Made by a program: the position numbers and the translations under genes
From: Neurospora crassa OR74A
Taxonomy: Eukaryota; Ascomycota; Sordariomycetes; Sordariales; Sordariaceae
Assembly (NCBI RefSeq): GCF_000182925.2
Contig: NC_026504.1
Coordinates: 1,860,001-1,924,000 of the forward strand
DNA length: 64,000 bases
Direction of reading: 5' to 3'
Part shown: piece after piece, positions 40,930-52,150 of the stretch
Layout of the letters: each line of letters starts with the position of its first letter
How positions within the stretch are numbered: position 1 is the stretch's first letter
Notes under the pieces: model-generated
Seen by the model: only the letters and a program-made list of their open reading frames with translations
What the model was told of the DNA's origin: nothing
The model's database searches: none

Positions 40930-41323
40930 TACTATAGTATTACGGGGAATTGAGATTATAGTTACTATTCTACTAAATAATAGATTCGTTACTAATAGAT
41001 TCGTTTTGGGAGAAGAATTTAGTAAGTAACGGATTCGTTAAAGGGATTGATGCATAGCGGATTCGTTACTGAGTGACGGATTCATTTTGAGAAATTATAG
41101 TCAATTATAATTTAAATTTTGTATTAATAAATAGTATTACTAAGTAAGAATTTTTAGTTATAAATAATAATTAATTGTTCGAAGAGAGGAATCCGTTAGT
41201 AAGACGGATCCTTCTACAACTATCTATACCTGTTTTGTACTATGTCGGGCTACACTAAGCCGAATCCGGCTCAGTGCAGCCCAGTGTGTACAGACCTAGG
41301 GGAGGCGGATTCGTCCCTTAATA
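40930..41323 (-). repeat. Element B1, 5' LTR
   Basis: 394 bp, the same length as the right LTR of B2. It contains short direct repeats of the GACGGATTCGTT type, and a GC-rich part near 41240-41310. Confidence 0.92.
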
Positions 41324-43100
41324 ATACTCCTCTAAGGTTAAGCTGAATTAGAGGCGGGTTATTAATATAAGGGGGTGCGGATTAAATCCGTATTATATTA
41401 ACAGTTATTCTTATTTTAAATAGGGTAGAGATTATTTTTAGCTTAATTATTTCATTAATACTCTAACTAGCTTAAGTAAATAAAGCGTATTCCTAAAAAG
41501 GGTTTATTAGAAATAATACCTTATAAGGGGCTTCCTTATAAGGGGCTTCCTCAAATATACTTTCTATAGAGGCTTAGAAGGTTTAAGCCTTACCCTTTTT
41601 TACCTTATCCTTAACGATTATCTTAACTAACTAGTTATATATTATAATTTTAAAAAGTATACCGAAAATATTATTAGCTTTATAAATACTTATTTTAGTT
41701 AACGGCTTAGTCAGGGCTAAAGGCTTAGTTAGTATTAAAGGACCGTGGTCCTCCTTCGGCTAGATTCAAATAGGGCTAGGAGGAATATAAGAGTTATTAA
41801 ATAATCCTTTTAATACTTCTTTACAAATCTCCTTTATTACCTTAGTACAAACTTTATTAATTTATTTAATAACATTATTTATAATAATTTTAGCTATTTC
41901 CTTTTACTAATTAGCAAACTTCTTAATAATATTATTCAACAATAATTTAAAATACTTCCTCTAAGTATTAATTTACTCATTTAAGGCAGTTTAAAAGTTA
42001 CTACTAATATTGCAATACTATAAATTATATATTACCTCGTTCTATTTATCTAATTCGTCGATTATCTTCCAAATATTAATTAATTATCCGACTAATATAT
42101 CTCTAATATAAGTAAATTCCCTAGCGAATAAATTATCAATTTTCTTACGATCTTTATCTAATAAATTTTGGATATTAACTAATTACAATATAATTTAATT
42201 AAATAGAATATCAATTTATCTATCAAGCTTAATATCTAAGTATTCGATTAACTCTTTATTATTACTAAACTTAATTAGCTTTATTAGGAGAGCTTTATCG
42301 GGGTCGCTATAGGGTAAACTTATAATTCTAAATTCGCGCTCCAACCTTAATTACGGCGCGGGGGCCGGATTTTTTAATATTTTGTAGCAAAGCTAATTTA
42401 TAGAAGGGTATTAAAATTTACACTAAGGGTCCGCAATAAGGGGAGTATAGATATTAGTAAGTAGTAGCTTACCTCGGGGCTTAATAGCAAAAATTATAAA
42501 TAATTCGTTAGGTTTATAATTAGGTTAGTAGAGGTTAGCCTCACTTTTAATATACTTAATATTAGCGTTTATACTATAGATATATTCGTTTTAGATATTT
42601 AACGTATTAATTAGGCTATTATAATTATAAAATTATTTCCGGGTATTAAGTAAACTTAAACCGACTTTAAAAATAAGGAGAATATTTCAAAGGCCTAATA
42701 TAAAACTATCAGATTCGACGAAGGAATTAGGTATAGTAAAAAGGTTCCCGAACTACTTAAAGTATATTAAATAAGTATAAGCTTAAATATAGTCTTACAA
42801 TAACGACTAGTATTTAGAAGTATAGAAAGTACGTAACTAGGAATTAGAATAGAATAGATACTATTATATACCTAAGTTCGGTAGTAGGGGAAACCTTTAG
42901 TATCTAAATAAATTTAGAATCTAGGTAATAATATACAATTACTTAAATTGGCTATACGGGGTAGAGGAGTGTAAATTAACTTCGCAATTATTTAAATTCA
43001 TTATATTATTAAGTAATATCTTTACAATTACCTAAGTTCGTTGTAAAAGGAAGGGGGGTAAATTATATTAATTAAATAAATAATACGCTCTCTTAAATTA
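41324..43100 (-). pseudogene. Element A gag, N-terminal part
   Basis: On the minus strand, at about 42,200-42,000, a helical heptad-rich reading appears: LDKDRKKIDNLFAREFTYIR, then IWKIIDELDKQNEVIYNLQY once stops are taken as Gln. This suits a gag structural domain just inside the 5' LTR. Boundaries are approximate. Confidence 0.55.
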
Positions 43101-43313
43101 GAAAGGTAGTAAAGTTGTAAGAGTACTTAAGTTCGTTTTACATACCTTTAAATACTTTTTATCCTTATTAGAAGGAAGAAGCGATTTTATATCGCTAGGG
43201 CTAGCGATCTTGCTATTACTGTACGACGTTACTTAGTACCTTTTTAATAAGGCTAGTCGGCGATAATAGTATAGTATAGTTTAGGTTAAGTAATTAAAGT
43301 TGTAACTACTATT

Positions 43314-43590
43314 TAATACCGTTAAGAGGGTATTTGAACGTTGTAACAATAATATATATCTAATTAAATATATATAAGAAGATGCTCCAGGAAGAATCCA
43401 GAGTAGGAAGCTTGCGTGCGGTTAATAGACTTTAAAGGTACGTAAGCCTTATCTAATTTATAGACCTACAGCTGTAGGTGGGCTCCCGTGGGAGCGGTTC
43501 ATTTAATTGAATAAACCCGAGCGCTTAGGCAGCGCTATCCAGTCAGGTGATCTAACATACAATGACGCTAGAGATACTATTCCGGTATCA
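43314..43590 (-). repeat. Element A, 5' LTR
   Basis: 277 bp, partner of 23415-23691. On the minus strand it begins TGATACCGG and ends CGGTATTA. Immediately inside lies AATAGTAGTTACAACTTT, a primer-binding-site candidate shared in form with elements B and C. Confidence 0.92.
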
Positions 43591-43595
43591 CTTAT

Positions 43596-44800
43596 ATTGT
43601 ACAACCTAGTACCGTTAAGTAAAATATAATTAATCTTCCATTAAATAATTACCCTATTTCCTATACTTATAGTAAATTCCTACCTCCGCTTACTAAATAA
43701 CCTTTTTTTTAATAAATTTCGTATATCCAAAGAAATTTTTAATACCCTTCATCTCTAACTCTATATTTATAATAGTCCATATAATAGGCGGTATATTAGT
43801 AGTAAGTATCGGCTTGTAATAGGCCTTTATATACTAGCCTAAGGTTAATCGATAAGGACGATGGGCGTTAAATTTAGTTATAGTCCTAATACTATCCACA
43901 AGTAAGTATAGACTTAAACCTACTACTAATATTATTATATTAATTAATTCGCTATACTATTAAGGGCCTTCTACTACGTATTAAAATACTTTATTAAATT
44001 AACAAATATTTTTATTAAGCAGCCCGGTCCCGAAGTTCAACCTAAAATCCGGGGGAATAGTAAATAGTATCCCTACTTCCGGAACTATTTTAATATAATT
44101 AATAGGAAGCTTTTTACTATATATATAGAGGTTAATTAGGTACTAGTATAGATTACCTATAAAAGCTTTATTACTTAGAATATATTAAGTACTATAGATA
44201 TAAATAGGCGCTTTACGTATCTATATTTAGGCTAGGAAGGCTCTGCCTATAACTCTTATATTTTTTATAATACTATTAATACTAATTTCCAAATCCTTAA
44301 TAGTTAATATTATTTGGGGAATATTAGTTATCTGGGAATAAAGAGATTATTAGTCCTATATTGTAATATTTAATACTATATATTAGAATAAGGCTAATAT
44401 ACTTTCCGGAATAAAGAAGAGTTATTTAATAAACGCTATAACTTACTTCGGGTTAATATCGAAACTATATAAAATATATTAGTTAGGAAGTTCTATATCT
44501 ATTAGGTAGATTAAAAATATAGGGTCTTAACCTAGAGGGATATTATTTTAGCTATTATTAGCCTATATAACTTTATACTCTAATATAATAAATTGCAAAC
44601 CGAATTCAAAAAAGTATTAAGAGTAATTCGGAGGATAATCGCTACCGCTATTCCGGATTAAGAGGAAGGTTAACTAAATAACTTTAATATAAATAATTTA
44701 ATTCCGGGAGAAGGTAACGAGATATATTAGCTCCGTAAAGAAATTGTAATATATATATAAGTAAATTAGGTAGAAAAGTATTAATTGGAAGTAAAATTAG
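43596..44800 (+). pseudogene. PIF/Harbinger transposase, main fragment (DDE nuclease domain)
   Basis: In frame with the upstream fragment. It has a helical N-terminal part (LFFNKFRISKEIFNTLHL, then LVIGLYILA, MGVKFSYSPNTIHK), then the DDE_Tnp_4-type nuclease core. The core is recognisable from the DINRRFTYLYLG segment followed by EGSAYNSYIF at about 44,200-44,260 and NKEELFNKRYNLLR at about 44,410. Several stops fall where Gln or Trp is expected, and the first catalytic Asp appears as Asn (INR for the family IDG). These are RIP-type G-to-A/C-to-T changes, so the protein is dead. The exact end near 44.8 kb is uncertain. Confidence 0.82.
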
Positions 44801-45302
44801 ATTAAAAAGGCTTATTCCTACTTCCTTCCTTCTTTCTTTTTCCTTTCTATAACTAAATAAGAAATATACTATTTACCCGCTTCTACCTATAATATATCCT
44901 ATTTACCCGTAAATAATAAATTAGAAAATATAATACTAATTTACCCTTCCGTCGGGTTAAAGTCTTACTCTAAACTAACAACCGTACTAGCTATAGGTAG
45001 AAGAAAAGAAAAAGGAAAAAAAAAATAGAAGGGGAATCCCTAGGTTTATAGTATATAGTACTACGCTTATTTACCCGCCTTAACTCGGATTATTACCTAT
45101 TTACCCGCGGGTAGTAGAATTAATATAGTATTAGTACTTTCTAACGGTTTAAGTCTTATATACGATTTATAATTTAAAAGTATAACTTAAGAGGTAAAGG
45201 AGGGGGATGCAATTAGGAAAGTAGAAATAAATAACTAATAATAAATTCACTTTAATAATATAAAATTACGTTCCTCTAAATTACTATACTAAACGTACAG
45301 CC

Positions 45303-46011
45303 TAATAACTAGCTCGGTCTTCTACTTAATAATTAAATACTCGTATAAAGTAACCTTCTTAACTAGTACCTCATTAGCCTCCCTTTTAACCGGTACCTCG
45401 TTAGGATTCTTCTTCGCTAGTATTTTATCCATTAAAATCTATTACTTATAGTAATACCAATACTCTTTAAATTAATAATTTACTTTTTTAGTAATAATAA
45501 TAATTATAATTAAAGAAATAATAAAACTTAAGAGGTTTATTAAAAACTTGCGGTACCTACAACCCGAATTTCAGTAACGATCTTTATTATATAATCCTAA
45601 AAAGTAAATATTAATTAATTTATTAATTTATTAAAAATTTATAGTACCTACAACCCGAATTTCGGTAACGATCTTTATTACGTAATCCTAGAGAGTAAAT
45701 ATTAATTAGCTTATTAATTTAGTTTTTAAGCTATTAAGCTAGTTTGGGTATTAAAATTTAAGTATTATTAACTTATTAATTTAGTTCTTAGGCTATTATT
45801 AGTAGTATTAGTTTAATTCTTAAGTTTAGTTAATTATTATAATTTAGGAATTATTAATTTATTAATTTAATTCTTAAATTATTATTAGTAATATTAATTT
45901 AATTCTTAGGTTCGGTTAGTTATTATAATTTAGGGGTTATTAATAGTATTATTTTACTTATTAGGTTCTTAATATTTTTCAATAACTCTTAGCTTCTATA
46001 CAAAGGTTGTC
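45303..46011. repeat. Degenerate tandem repeats with about 91-bp and 99-bp periods
   Basis: Two copies of a 91-bp unit centred on GTACCTACAACCCGAATTTC start near 45554 and 45645. Further right, a unit containing TTATTAATTTAGTTCTTAGG repeats at about 99-bp spacing (about 45,760-45,950). The sequence before 45,540 is unassigned. Copy differences are mostly transitions. Confidence 0.7.
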
Positions 46012-46135
46012 CGTAAAGTCCTAATAGTATTAAATAATAGAGCGTAAAGTTCTAGTAATATTAAGTAATAAAGCGTAAGGTCTTAGTAGTATTAAGTAAT
46101 GGAGCGTAAGGTTTTAATAATATTAAGCAATAGAA
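46012..46135. repeat. 31-bp tandem repeat, 4 copies
   Basis: Four consecutive 31-bp units beginning CGTAAAG or CGTAAGG (consensus CGTAAGGTCTTAGTAATATT and on). Total length is exactly 124 bp. The units differ by transitions. Confidence 0.88.
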
Positions 46136-46189
46136 CGTAATCCCTCGGGGGAATAGGGCGAGAATTGGATTTGGAAAATTAAATTAAAA

Positions 46190-46438
46190 GTTATTATTCT
46201 TCTTATTGTTATTAATAGAGAATTTAAATAGCAAAATAGGTAGAAAAAAGTAGAAGGAATAGAACGAAAATAAATTAAAAAAGAATAACAATATAAAGGA
46301 GAATAGGACGAAAAATAAATAAAAATACATAGAAATATAAATAGGAATAGGAAGTAGGAATAGGAATTAAAATATTATTAGGGAATAAGGAATAAGAATA
46401 AAGAATAGGAATAGGGATAAAAATAAGGAATAGGAATA
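46190..46438. repeat. Purine-rich low-complexity tract ending at an assembly gap
   Basis: The plus strand is almost all A/G with T, built of GGAATA/GAATAAG-type words. It runs into 100 Ns at 46439, suggesting that the repeat itself broke the assembly. Confidence 0.75.
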
Positions 46439-46538
46439 NNNNNNNNNNNNNNNNNNNNNNNNNNNNNNNNNNNNNNNNNNNNNNNNNNNNNNNNNNNNNN
46501 NNNNNNNNNNNNNNNNNNNNNNNNNNNNNNNNNNNNNN
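46439..46538. other. Assembly gap (100 N)
   Basis: Exactly 100 Ns following a simple purine-rich repeat; size unknown. Confidence 0.98.
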
Positions 46539-47390
46539 TAATAAGGATAATAACTATAGGGGTAAGAATAATCTTACTTGTATATTCGAAAATAAAGAAA
46601 AGTTAAAGTAACTTCGTCGGCCCTCCGCCTAAATTAGTAGCTCTACCGATATAAACGTTAATTTATTATTATAAAATATTAATAACTCACTTATCTAAAT
46701 TTTACTTCTTCTTATTATTATTATTACGAGAGGAAAGGCTAGGTTATAGAATTAGTAGATAAAATAAAATAAATAAAAGGATAGGTAATTTACGTACCCT
46801 TTTAATTTACAATAATATTAATTTTAGTTTTAATAAAAGTAAATTCGCTTAAATTAAGCTAGTAGAAGGCGCAACAGCAAGCTGAAATATAATTAAAGCC
46901 GGAGAAGGGTAATTAAAGCTCTTTAATCTACTACACTTTAATAATAAAATAAATTTACTTTAATAATTTAAAATTACAATAGCCTCGTTTTATTAATTTA
47001 GTAATTAAAGAAGGCGGGGTCGACGGTTTTAATCTATTTAGCAATCTCGAAATTAAAAATAAAGTTTTAATTTTAAATCGCTAAAAATAAATTAGCTTTA
47101 AACTATTATTTATAAAATAAAATTAATTAAAAGTAAAGAAGTAAAATACAGATAAATAAATTAAAAGAATTATTAATAGGAAGAGAGGTTATAAGGGTAG
47201 TGAATAGAATTCTAGAAGGTTAATACGTACGTTAAGCTATTAAATATACTACCCTTATAAGGGAAGGGTACGTTATATACTATACCCAAACGGACAAAAT
47301 TGCCGTCTTAGCGAGGCGTACAAACATCTTTATTACTAGAAGACCGCTATAAAAATTTTTTTATACTAGCTTTAATAGCCTTCTCGTATT
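46539..47390. other. Unassigned AT-rich sequence
   Basis: RIP-like composition and no recognised coding remnant. The last 5 bp (GTATT, 47386-47390) should be the left target site of element D, but its partner is outside the window. Confidence 0.4.
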
Positions 47391-47636
47391 TGTTATAGCC
47401 CAGTGCTATAACTACCCAGGACATACACTACACGGGTTTGAGTCACGTGGTTGCGCGCCGCTCCCGCGGTACACTTTGCGATAACTAAGTAAGGGCTCGG
47501 CGCGCACCTACTTATTCTCGTACAGCCAGCCCACCTTTATACTTTTCCTCTTTCTCTCCTTAGCTTTAATATTATATTAAATTACACTACAACCACCTTA
47601 AACTAACTTACTCTCGTAACTATATACACCCTCACA
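47391..47636 (+). repeat. Element D, 5' LTR
   Basis: 246 bp with intact TG and CA ends. It is much less RIP-mutated than its surroundings: CpG-rich, with CACGTG at 47444-47449 and a 9-bp perfect stem TGCGCGCCG (47452-47460) with CGGCGCGCA (47498-47506). Confidence 0.8.
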
Positions 47637-47648
47637 TAATATTAAAAC
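47637..47648 (+). promoter_or_regulatory. Element D primer-binding site, RIP-converted
   Basis: TAATATTAAAAC lies immediately inside the LTR. It differs from TGGTATCAGAGC only by G-to-A and C-to-T changes. The initiator tRNA could no longer pair well. Confidence 0.75.
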
Positions 47649-47899
47649 TAATCCCATTATATAACCGGGGACGGTAACTACAATATCCCAACCTAAAACA
47701 ATACCCGAAATCGTCTCAATCGCAATTACTAATAGTAAAAACCTAATAAATACTTAAAATCGCTATAACCAACCGCTCAAATCGCAAGAACCTAATAAAT
47801 TACAATTGTAATAAGAACCCAATACTATAAGATTCTACTACGAGACCTATATTTACTACAATTGAAAGTAACGAACCCTAATATAATAAATAATAACCC

Positions 47900-48460
47900 C
47901 GGAGGCTAGCCCGAAGGTAACCTAACGATTAATAATCGTACCCTTAATTATAATAATAATAAAGTAGAACTACTATCCCCTACTATTACCTATTTAACCC
48001 TACCCCTATTAAAAAAATAATTAACGACCCCTACTATTAATAATTAAAATAAAAATCATACCTCCCCTAATTCCTTTACAAAACGCGACCTATTTACTCT
48101 ATGCAACCGTATTACTACGCAATACAATACCCCTAACCGCCTACTGCCTTTAAAAAATAAAATATTATTAATTGAAGGCCCCTTCAACGATATATAACCG
48201 TTACGCTACTGCAAAATACAATTCAATATTAAATCTTTTCGTAACCTCCAAAATAACGCCCCTTCTAACCTATTATTAATTAAATAAATATTACTCAATA
48301 TTTACGAACTTAATAAAATAATCCCTACTATCCCTAAAAATATATTTAATACTAAGGTAAAGGATTTCGCTAATTTTACCCTCTAATAAATATAGGACCT
48401 TTATTTAGCGAATATCGTACTCAAAATCGGTAATAAGTACTTCGTACTATCTTTCGACAA
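47900..48460 (+). pseudogene. Element D gag, 5' fragment
   Basis: The plus frame gives FTKRDLFTLCNRITTQYN, then LLPLKNKILLIEGPFNDI and ILLNIYELNKIIPTIPKNIF. It ends in SFDN at the GACAA target of element C. Stops occur at expected Trp/Gln codons. The initiator Met is not visible and may be lost. Confidence 0.75.
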
Positions 48461-48567
48461 TAATACGGAGGGTGACCTTCATTTACGATAGTAAATAAAA
48501 TAAAAAAAGGAAGATGTTGTAAGAAGGAGGAAGGCTTCCAGCCAGCCGTCTGCACGCAGTAGATATG
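48461..48567 (-). repeat. Element C left LTR, first part
   Basis: It begins TAATACGGAGGGTGACC and contains GGAAGGCTTCCAGCCAGCC. It stops at the B2 insertion, where the last five bases are ATATG. Confidence 0.88.
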
Positions 48568-48999
48568 TGCTACGGTATTACGGGGAGTTGAGACTGTAGT
48601 TACTATTCTACTAAGTGACGGATTTGTTNNNNNNNNNNNNNNNNNNNNNNNNNNNNNNNNNNNNNNNNNNNNNNNNNNNNNNNNNNNNNNNNNNNNNNNN
48701 NNNNNNNNNNNNNNNNNNNNNNNNNNNNTATAGCGGATTCGTTATTGAGTAACGGATTCGTCTTGAGAAACTACGGTCAATCGCAACCTAGATCTCGTAT
48801 TAATAAATAGTATTACTAAGTAAAAATTTCTAGTTGTAGATAATAATTAATTGTTCGAAGAGAGGAATCCGTTAGTAAGATAGATCCTTTTATAACTATC
48901 TATACCTATTTTATATTATGTTGGGCTACGCCGAACCGAATCCGGCTTAGTGTAGTTTAGTGTGTATAGATTTAGGGGAGGTGGATTCGTCCTTTAATA
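48568..48999 (-). repeat. Element B2, 3' LTR (contains assembly gap)
   Basis: It starts TGCTACGGTATTACGGGG and ends TCCTTTAATA. 332 bp are present outside the gap, so about 62 bp of the 394-bp unit are missing, including most of the short direct repeats. Confidence 0.88.
48629..48728. other. Assembly gap (100 N)
   Basis: Exactly 100 Ns inside the B2 3' LTR; placeholder size. Confidence 0.98.
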
Positions 49000-51900
49000 T
49001 TTCCCGGGGTTAGGAGAGATAATTACCGAATCTCTTTATTTTATTACTATTTAACTAATTATATTATATTTATTACGCCTTCGGTTTATTACTGGAATTA
49101 TTATCCTTCTTTAGCTATTTAGTATTTTACTATACTTAATAGTTTAAAATAATTCTATTATATTTAGTACCTAAGGTAATTTATTATATCCTTATTCTTA
49201 TTATTATATTAATTAAGTAGGTACTCTAGAATACTATCCGCCAATTGAGTTGGCGTTTGAGTATTGCGGGTAGGTATTTAAATATTGCGTGTAGGCGTTT
49301 GAATACTATATATACCCCGATATAGTATTTAATTAGTATAGTTTACGCCCGATTTACTAATATTAGTAGTTCTAAAACTATTGTAACCCCGATAGGGAGT
49401 AATAAAAGGATTGGTAGCGCCTATATTAGACCGACGATATTTATACTACTATTGGCTTATTGAAGGGGAAGGAACGGCCGGGGATATAGTTTCTTAATTT
49501 ATTTCCTCTTTGGAGTTTGTACTTATTATTATTACTATATGAATTAAATGGTACCTACCCTTAGTATTTAGTGTAGAAATATCCTAAATAGTAGGGTTAT
49601 TTAATTAGTTTATTATTATAATAGAGGAAGGTAGGGTATTGAAATAAATTTTGTATATAAGGTTAATAATAGGAGTAAGGCGAAATAATTATACTTTTAG
49701 ACCCTTAGTAGTAATAGTTAGGTTATATATATAATTTACTAATATTTTAATACCTAATTTTCTAATTAAATCTTCGAACCGATATAGACGGGTATTAATA
49801 TACTTAAAGTATTACATTTAGTTACTAAATAACTTCTCCTTAAATTAGTCTATCTTTTACTAAAATTTTTATTCCTATATATATTCTTATACTTATTAGA
49901 AACGAACAACGGATCTATCGAAGTCCGCTAGATTTACTTTAATTAAATATAGTTTATATAAGCGGCTTAAAATTTTAATAAATTATTCTAGTAGGGCGTT
50001 AGAAGTATTAGTTATACGGTAGGCGAAAATTTATATTTTAGGAGGTAAAAATTCCTCTTAACTTTTATTATCGCTATTAAAGTAGAAAAGATATAAGTAT
50101 TTAGCGCTTGCTTATTTTATTTTCTTAATAATAGGTAGTTCGGAATAAAAAGTTTTATTATTCTTATATATAGCTTTAATATAATTGACTTTAGTATAGA
50201 AAGCAATAAATTCCTATTCGATAGTATTAAAAAACTCCCGAATAGTACCTCTATAATAATTAGTAAGGACCCCCAATTTAATTTAAAATTACTTATTAGC
50301 GATTTAGCGATTAATAATATTATTACCTTCGATATTAGTAGGCCGGATTTCGATAACCCGTTTAGTATTTTCTTTTTTAGGAATTTCGAGGTTTGTATTA
50401 TTTATACGGCCGGATTTAGTATAGAGAAGTTCGTCCTAAATATTTTTATTATTATAAGTAGCGATTAGGGCTTTTATTACATTTTAATTATTATTTTTGA
50501 AAATAGGTTGGTCGTTTTGTATTGTAACAATAGTACTAAATAAGGGAGCGAGAGTCGAGTAATAGACAAATTTATTATATTCGCCCTTTAGGGTAATAAT
50601 CTTTATATTTTTATATAAGTATTTAAGAGGATTGTAAGGAACGGGACGCTAGGTTGTAGGGTTGGTTTATATAATATTAATATTATATTCGTAGAGTACG
50701 GTTTAGGGGCTTATAAAAGCCTAAATATATTGACCGTCGGAGTATTATATTTATTTATTATTATTAACCCCCTTAGGGTTAAATATTGTATTATATTTTA
50801 ATTTATATATTATAACGGGGGTGAAATTTACGTTTCGGAAGGCGATAGTAAGCAAAAGGTCGATAGTAATATTAGTCCTAGCGATTAGCGAGAAGAGGAT
50901 TGTATTAGTTTTTATAATTTCGCTATCCTTTTTTAATATAAAGTTTAAAGCGGTTTCTAAATATAGGGTTTAATACCGGTATATAAATAAGTACCGAATT
51001 ATTTATAAAATTTTATTTAATTTTTAGTTATATAATTATAATTTAAGTTTATAGAAGCGAATAATTTTGGATATTCCTTATTACTATACCTATTTCCCTA
51101 AAGAGTATTTAATTTAGGCTTATACCTAGCGACGAATAAAGTGGTAGAAACGTTTAACTTACTTACGGTAGGGTATAGCGAAAGCTAAAATGAAATTAAT
51201 AGTTTATTAAAATAATTGGATAATTAAATTATTACTAAAGACGGTTAGGATATATTTATTTATTGCGTTATCCGTATAGGTATTATAATTGAATATAATA
51301 CGGTTATTATTATCCTTTATTATATTTAGTATTTTATAGTATATTACTTTTAATATTTCCTTATTTTATTATACTAAGTTGGTAATAAAGTTACGGCTAA
51401 TATTATTGGTAAAATTAAGAGAATTTGTAGCTATAATATAGATTCGGCGTTATTTATAGGAATTAGATATTAGGTTTACTATAACGAAATTTAATTTAAG
51501 GTACTTGTGTTATAAATAAGGTAATTTTTATTAGATTTGACGTATTTAGAGTAAATAAAGAAAAGGAAGGATAAGAAATAACGAATTAAATAGTAATAAT
51601 TTAGAGTTTATTGTAAGGTTTTATTTAAATATTTAGAATAAGCGAATAAGGAAAGAATAGTTATAGAAAATAAAAGAAATAAAAAAGGTTAATAGAAGGT
51701 AATATACTATAAGCTCCTAGTTTAAAAAGAGATAATATTAGCGTTATTTATAAGTAATAAAAGTAAAAATAATAGTAGTTACTAAAGAAGAAAGAGGGAA
51801 ATACTAAATAGGAAAATTTTATACAGTAAAAAAAATAAATTATAAGTAAAAATAAATAAAGGAAAATATTTTAAGGCCTATACAGTACCCTTTATTAGTA

Positions 51901-52150
51901 GTAGGGAGAGCGATAAATTCGATTAGCCTTAAGCGTTAATAATAAATCTATTATTAATTAAGGGGTCGACGAATTCGTTTTATTTCTTTGTACGGTAAAT
52001 ATAGGTTATACTCCTTCTATTAAACCCTTCTTCTTCGCTACTACCGGTAGGGCGATAATTATATTAGTCTATAGGACGGTCTTTATTAGCGTTTATTCTA
52101 ATAGAATATATTTAAATTATTCTTTCTCCTTCTACTAATCGATAGGGAAC
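49000..52150. pseudogene. Element B2, extra region beyond integrase
   Basis: Counterpart of 30254-33400 in B1, colinear throughout. The same uncertainty about coding strand applies, and no family is recognised. Confidence 0.5.

Larger units (their letters stand above)
29893..41323 (-). mobile_element. Element B1: 11.4-kb Ty3/gypsy LTR retrotransposon inserted in element A
   Basis: The LTRs are 29893-30253 (with a 100-N gap) and 40930-41323 (394 bp). The target duplication ATACT is exact at 29888-29892 and 41324-41328. The minus strand carries gag (about 40-37.8 kb), protease (about 37.7-37), reverse transcriptase (about 36.9-35.6), RNase H (about 35.6-34.9), integrase (about 34.8-33.4), then about 3.1 kb more before the 3' LTR. 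It is heavily RIP-mutated with many stops. The internal region (10,676 bp) is colinear with that of B2 (10,675 bp). Confidence 0.9.
23415..43590 (-). mobile_element. Element A: Ty3/gypsy LTR retrotransposon, RIP-mutated, split by B1
   Basis: Two 277-bp LTRs (23415-23691 and 43314-43590) bound the element, with the perfect 5-bp target duplication CTTAT at 23410-23414 and 43591-43595. The right LTR retains the end CGGTATCA; the opposite ends read TAATACCG, so terminal TG and CA have partly become TA. Coding order on the minus strand is gag (about 43.0-41.3 kb, continuing 29.9-28.4), protease (about 28-27), reverse transcriptase (about 27-26), then RNase H and integrase (about 25.9-23.8). Net of B1 and its duplicated target the length is about 8.7 kb. 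Stops are frequent in every frame. Confidence 0.9.
22824..45302 (+). mobile_element. Element E: PIF/Harbinger DNA transposon remnant, split by element A
   Basis: A broken PIF/Harbinger-type transposase on the plus strand identifies the element. I infer its ends from GGCCGTGTTCGTTAACG at 22824 and the related inverted end AAACGTACAGCC closing at 45302, each flanked by TAA (22821-22823 and 45303-45305), the usual 3-bp target of this superfamily. The terminal match is only partial, so the ends are less certain than the transposase. Without element A and its target duplication the length would be about 2.3 kb, normal for the family. Confidence 0.6.
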
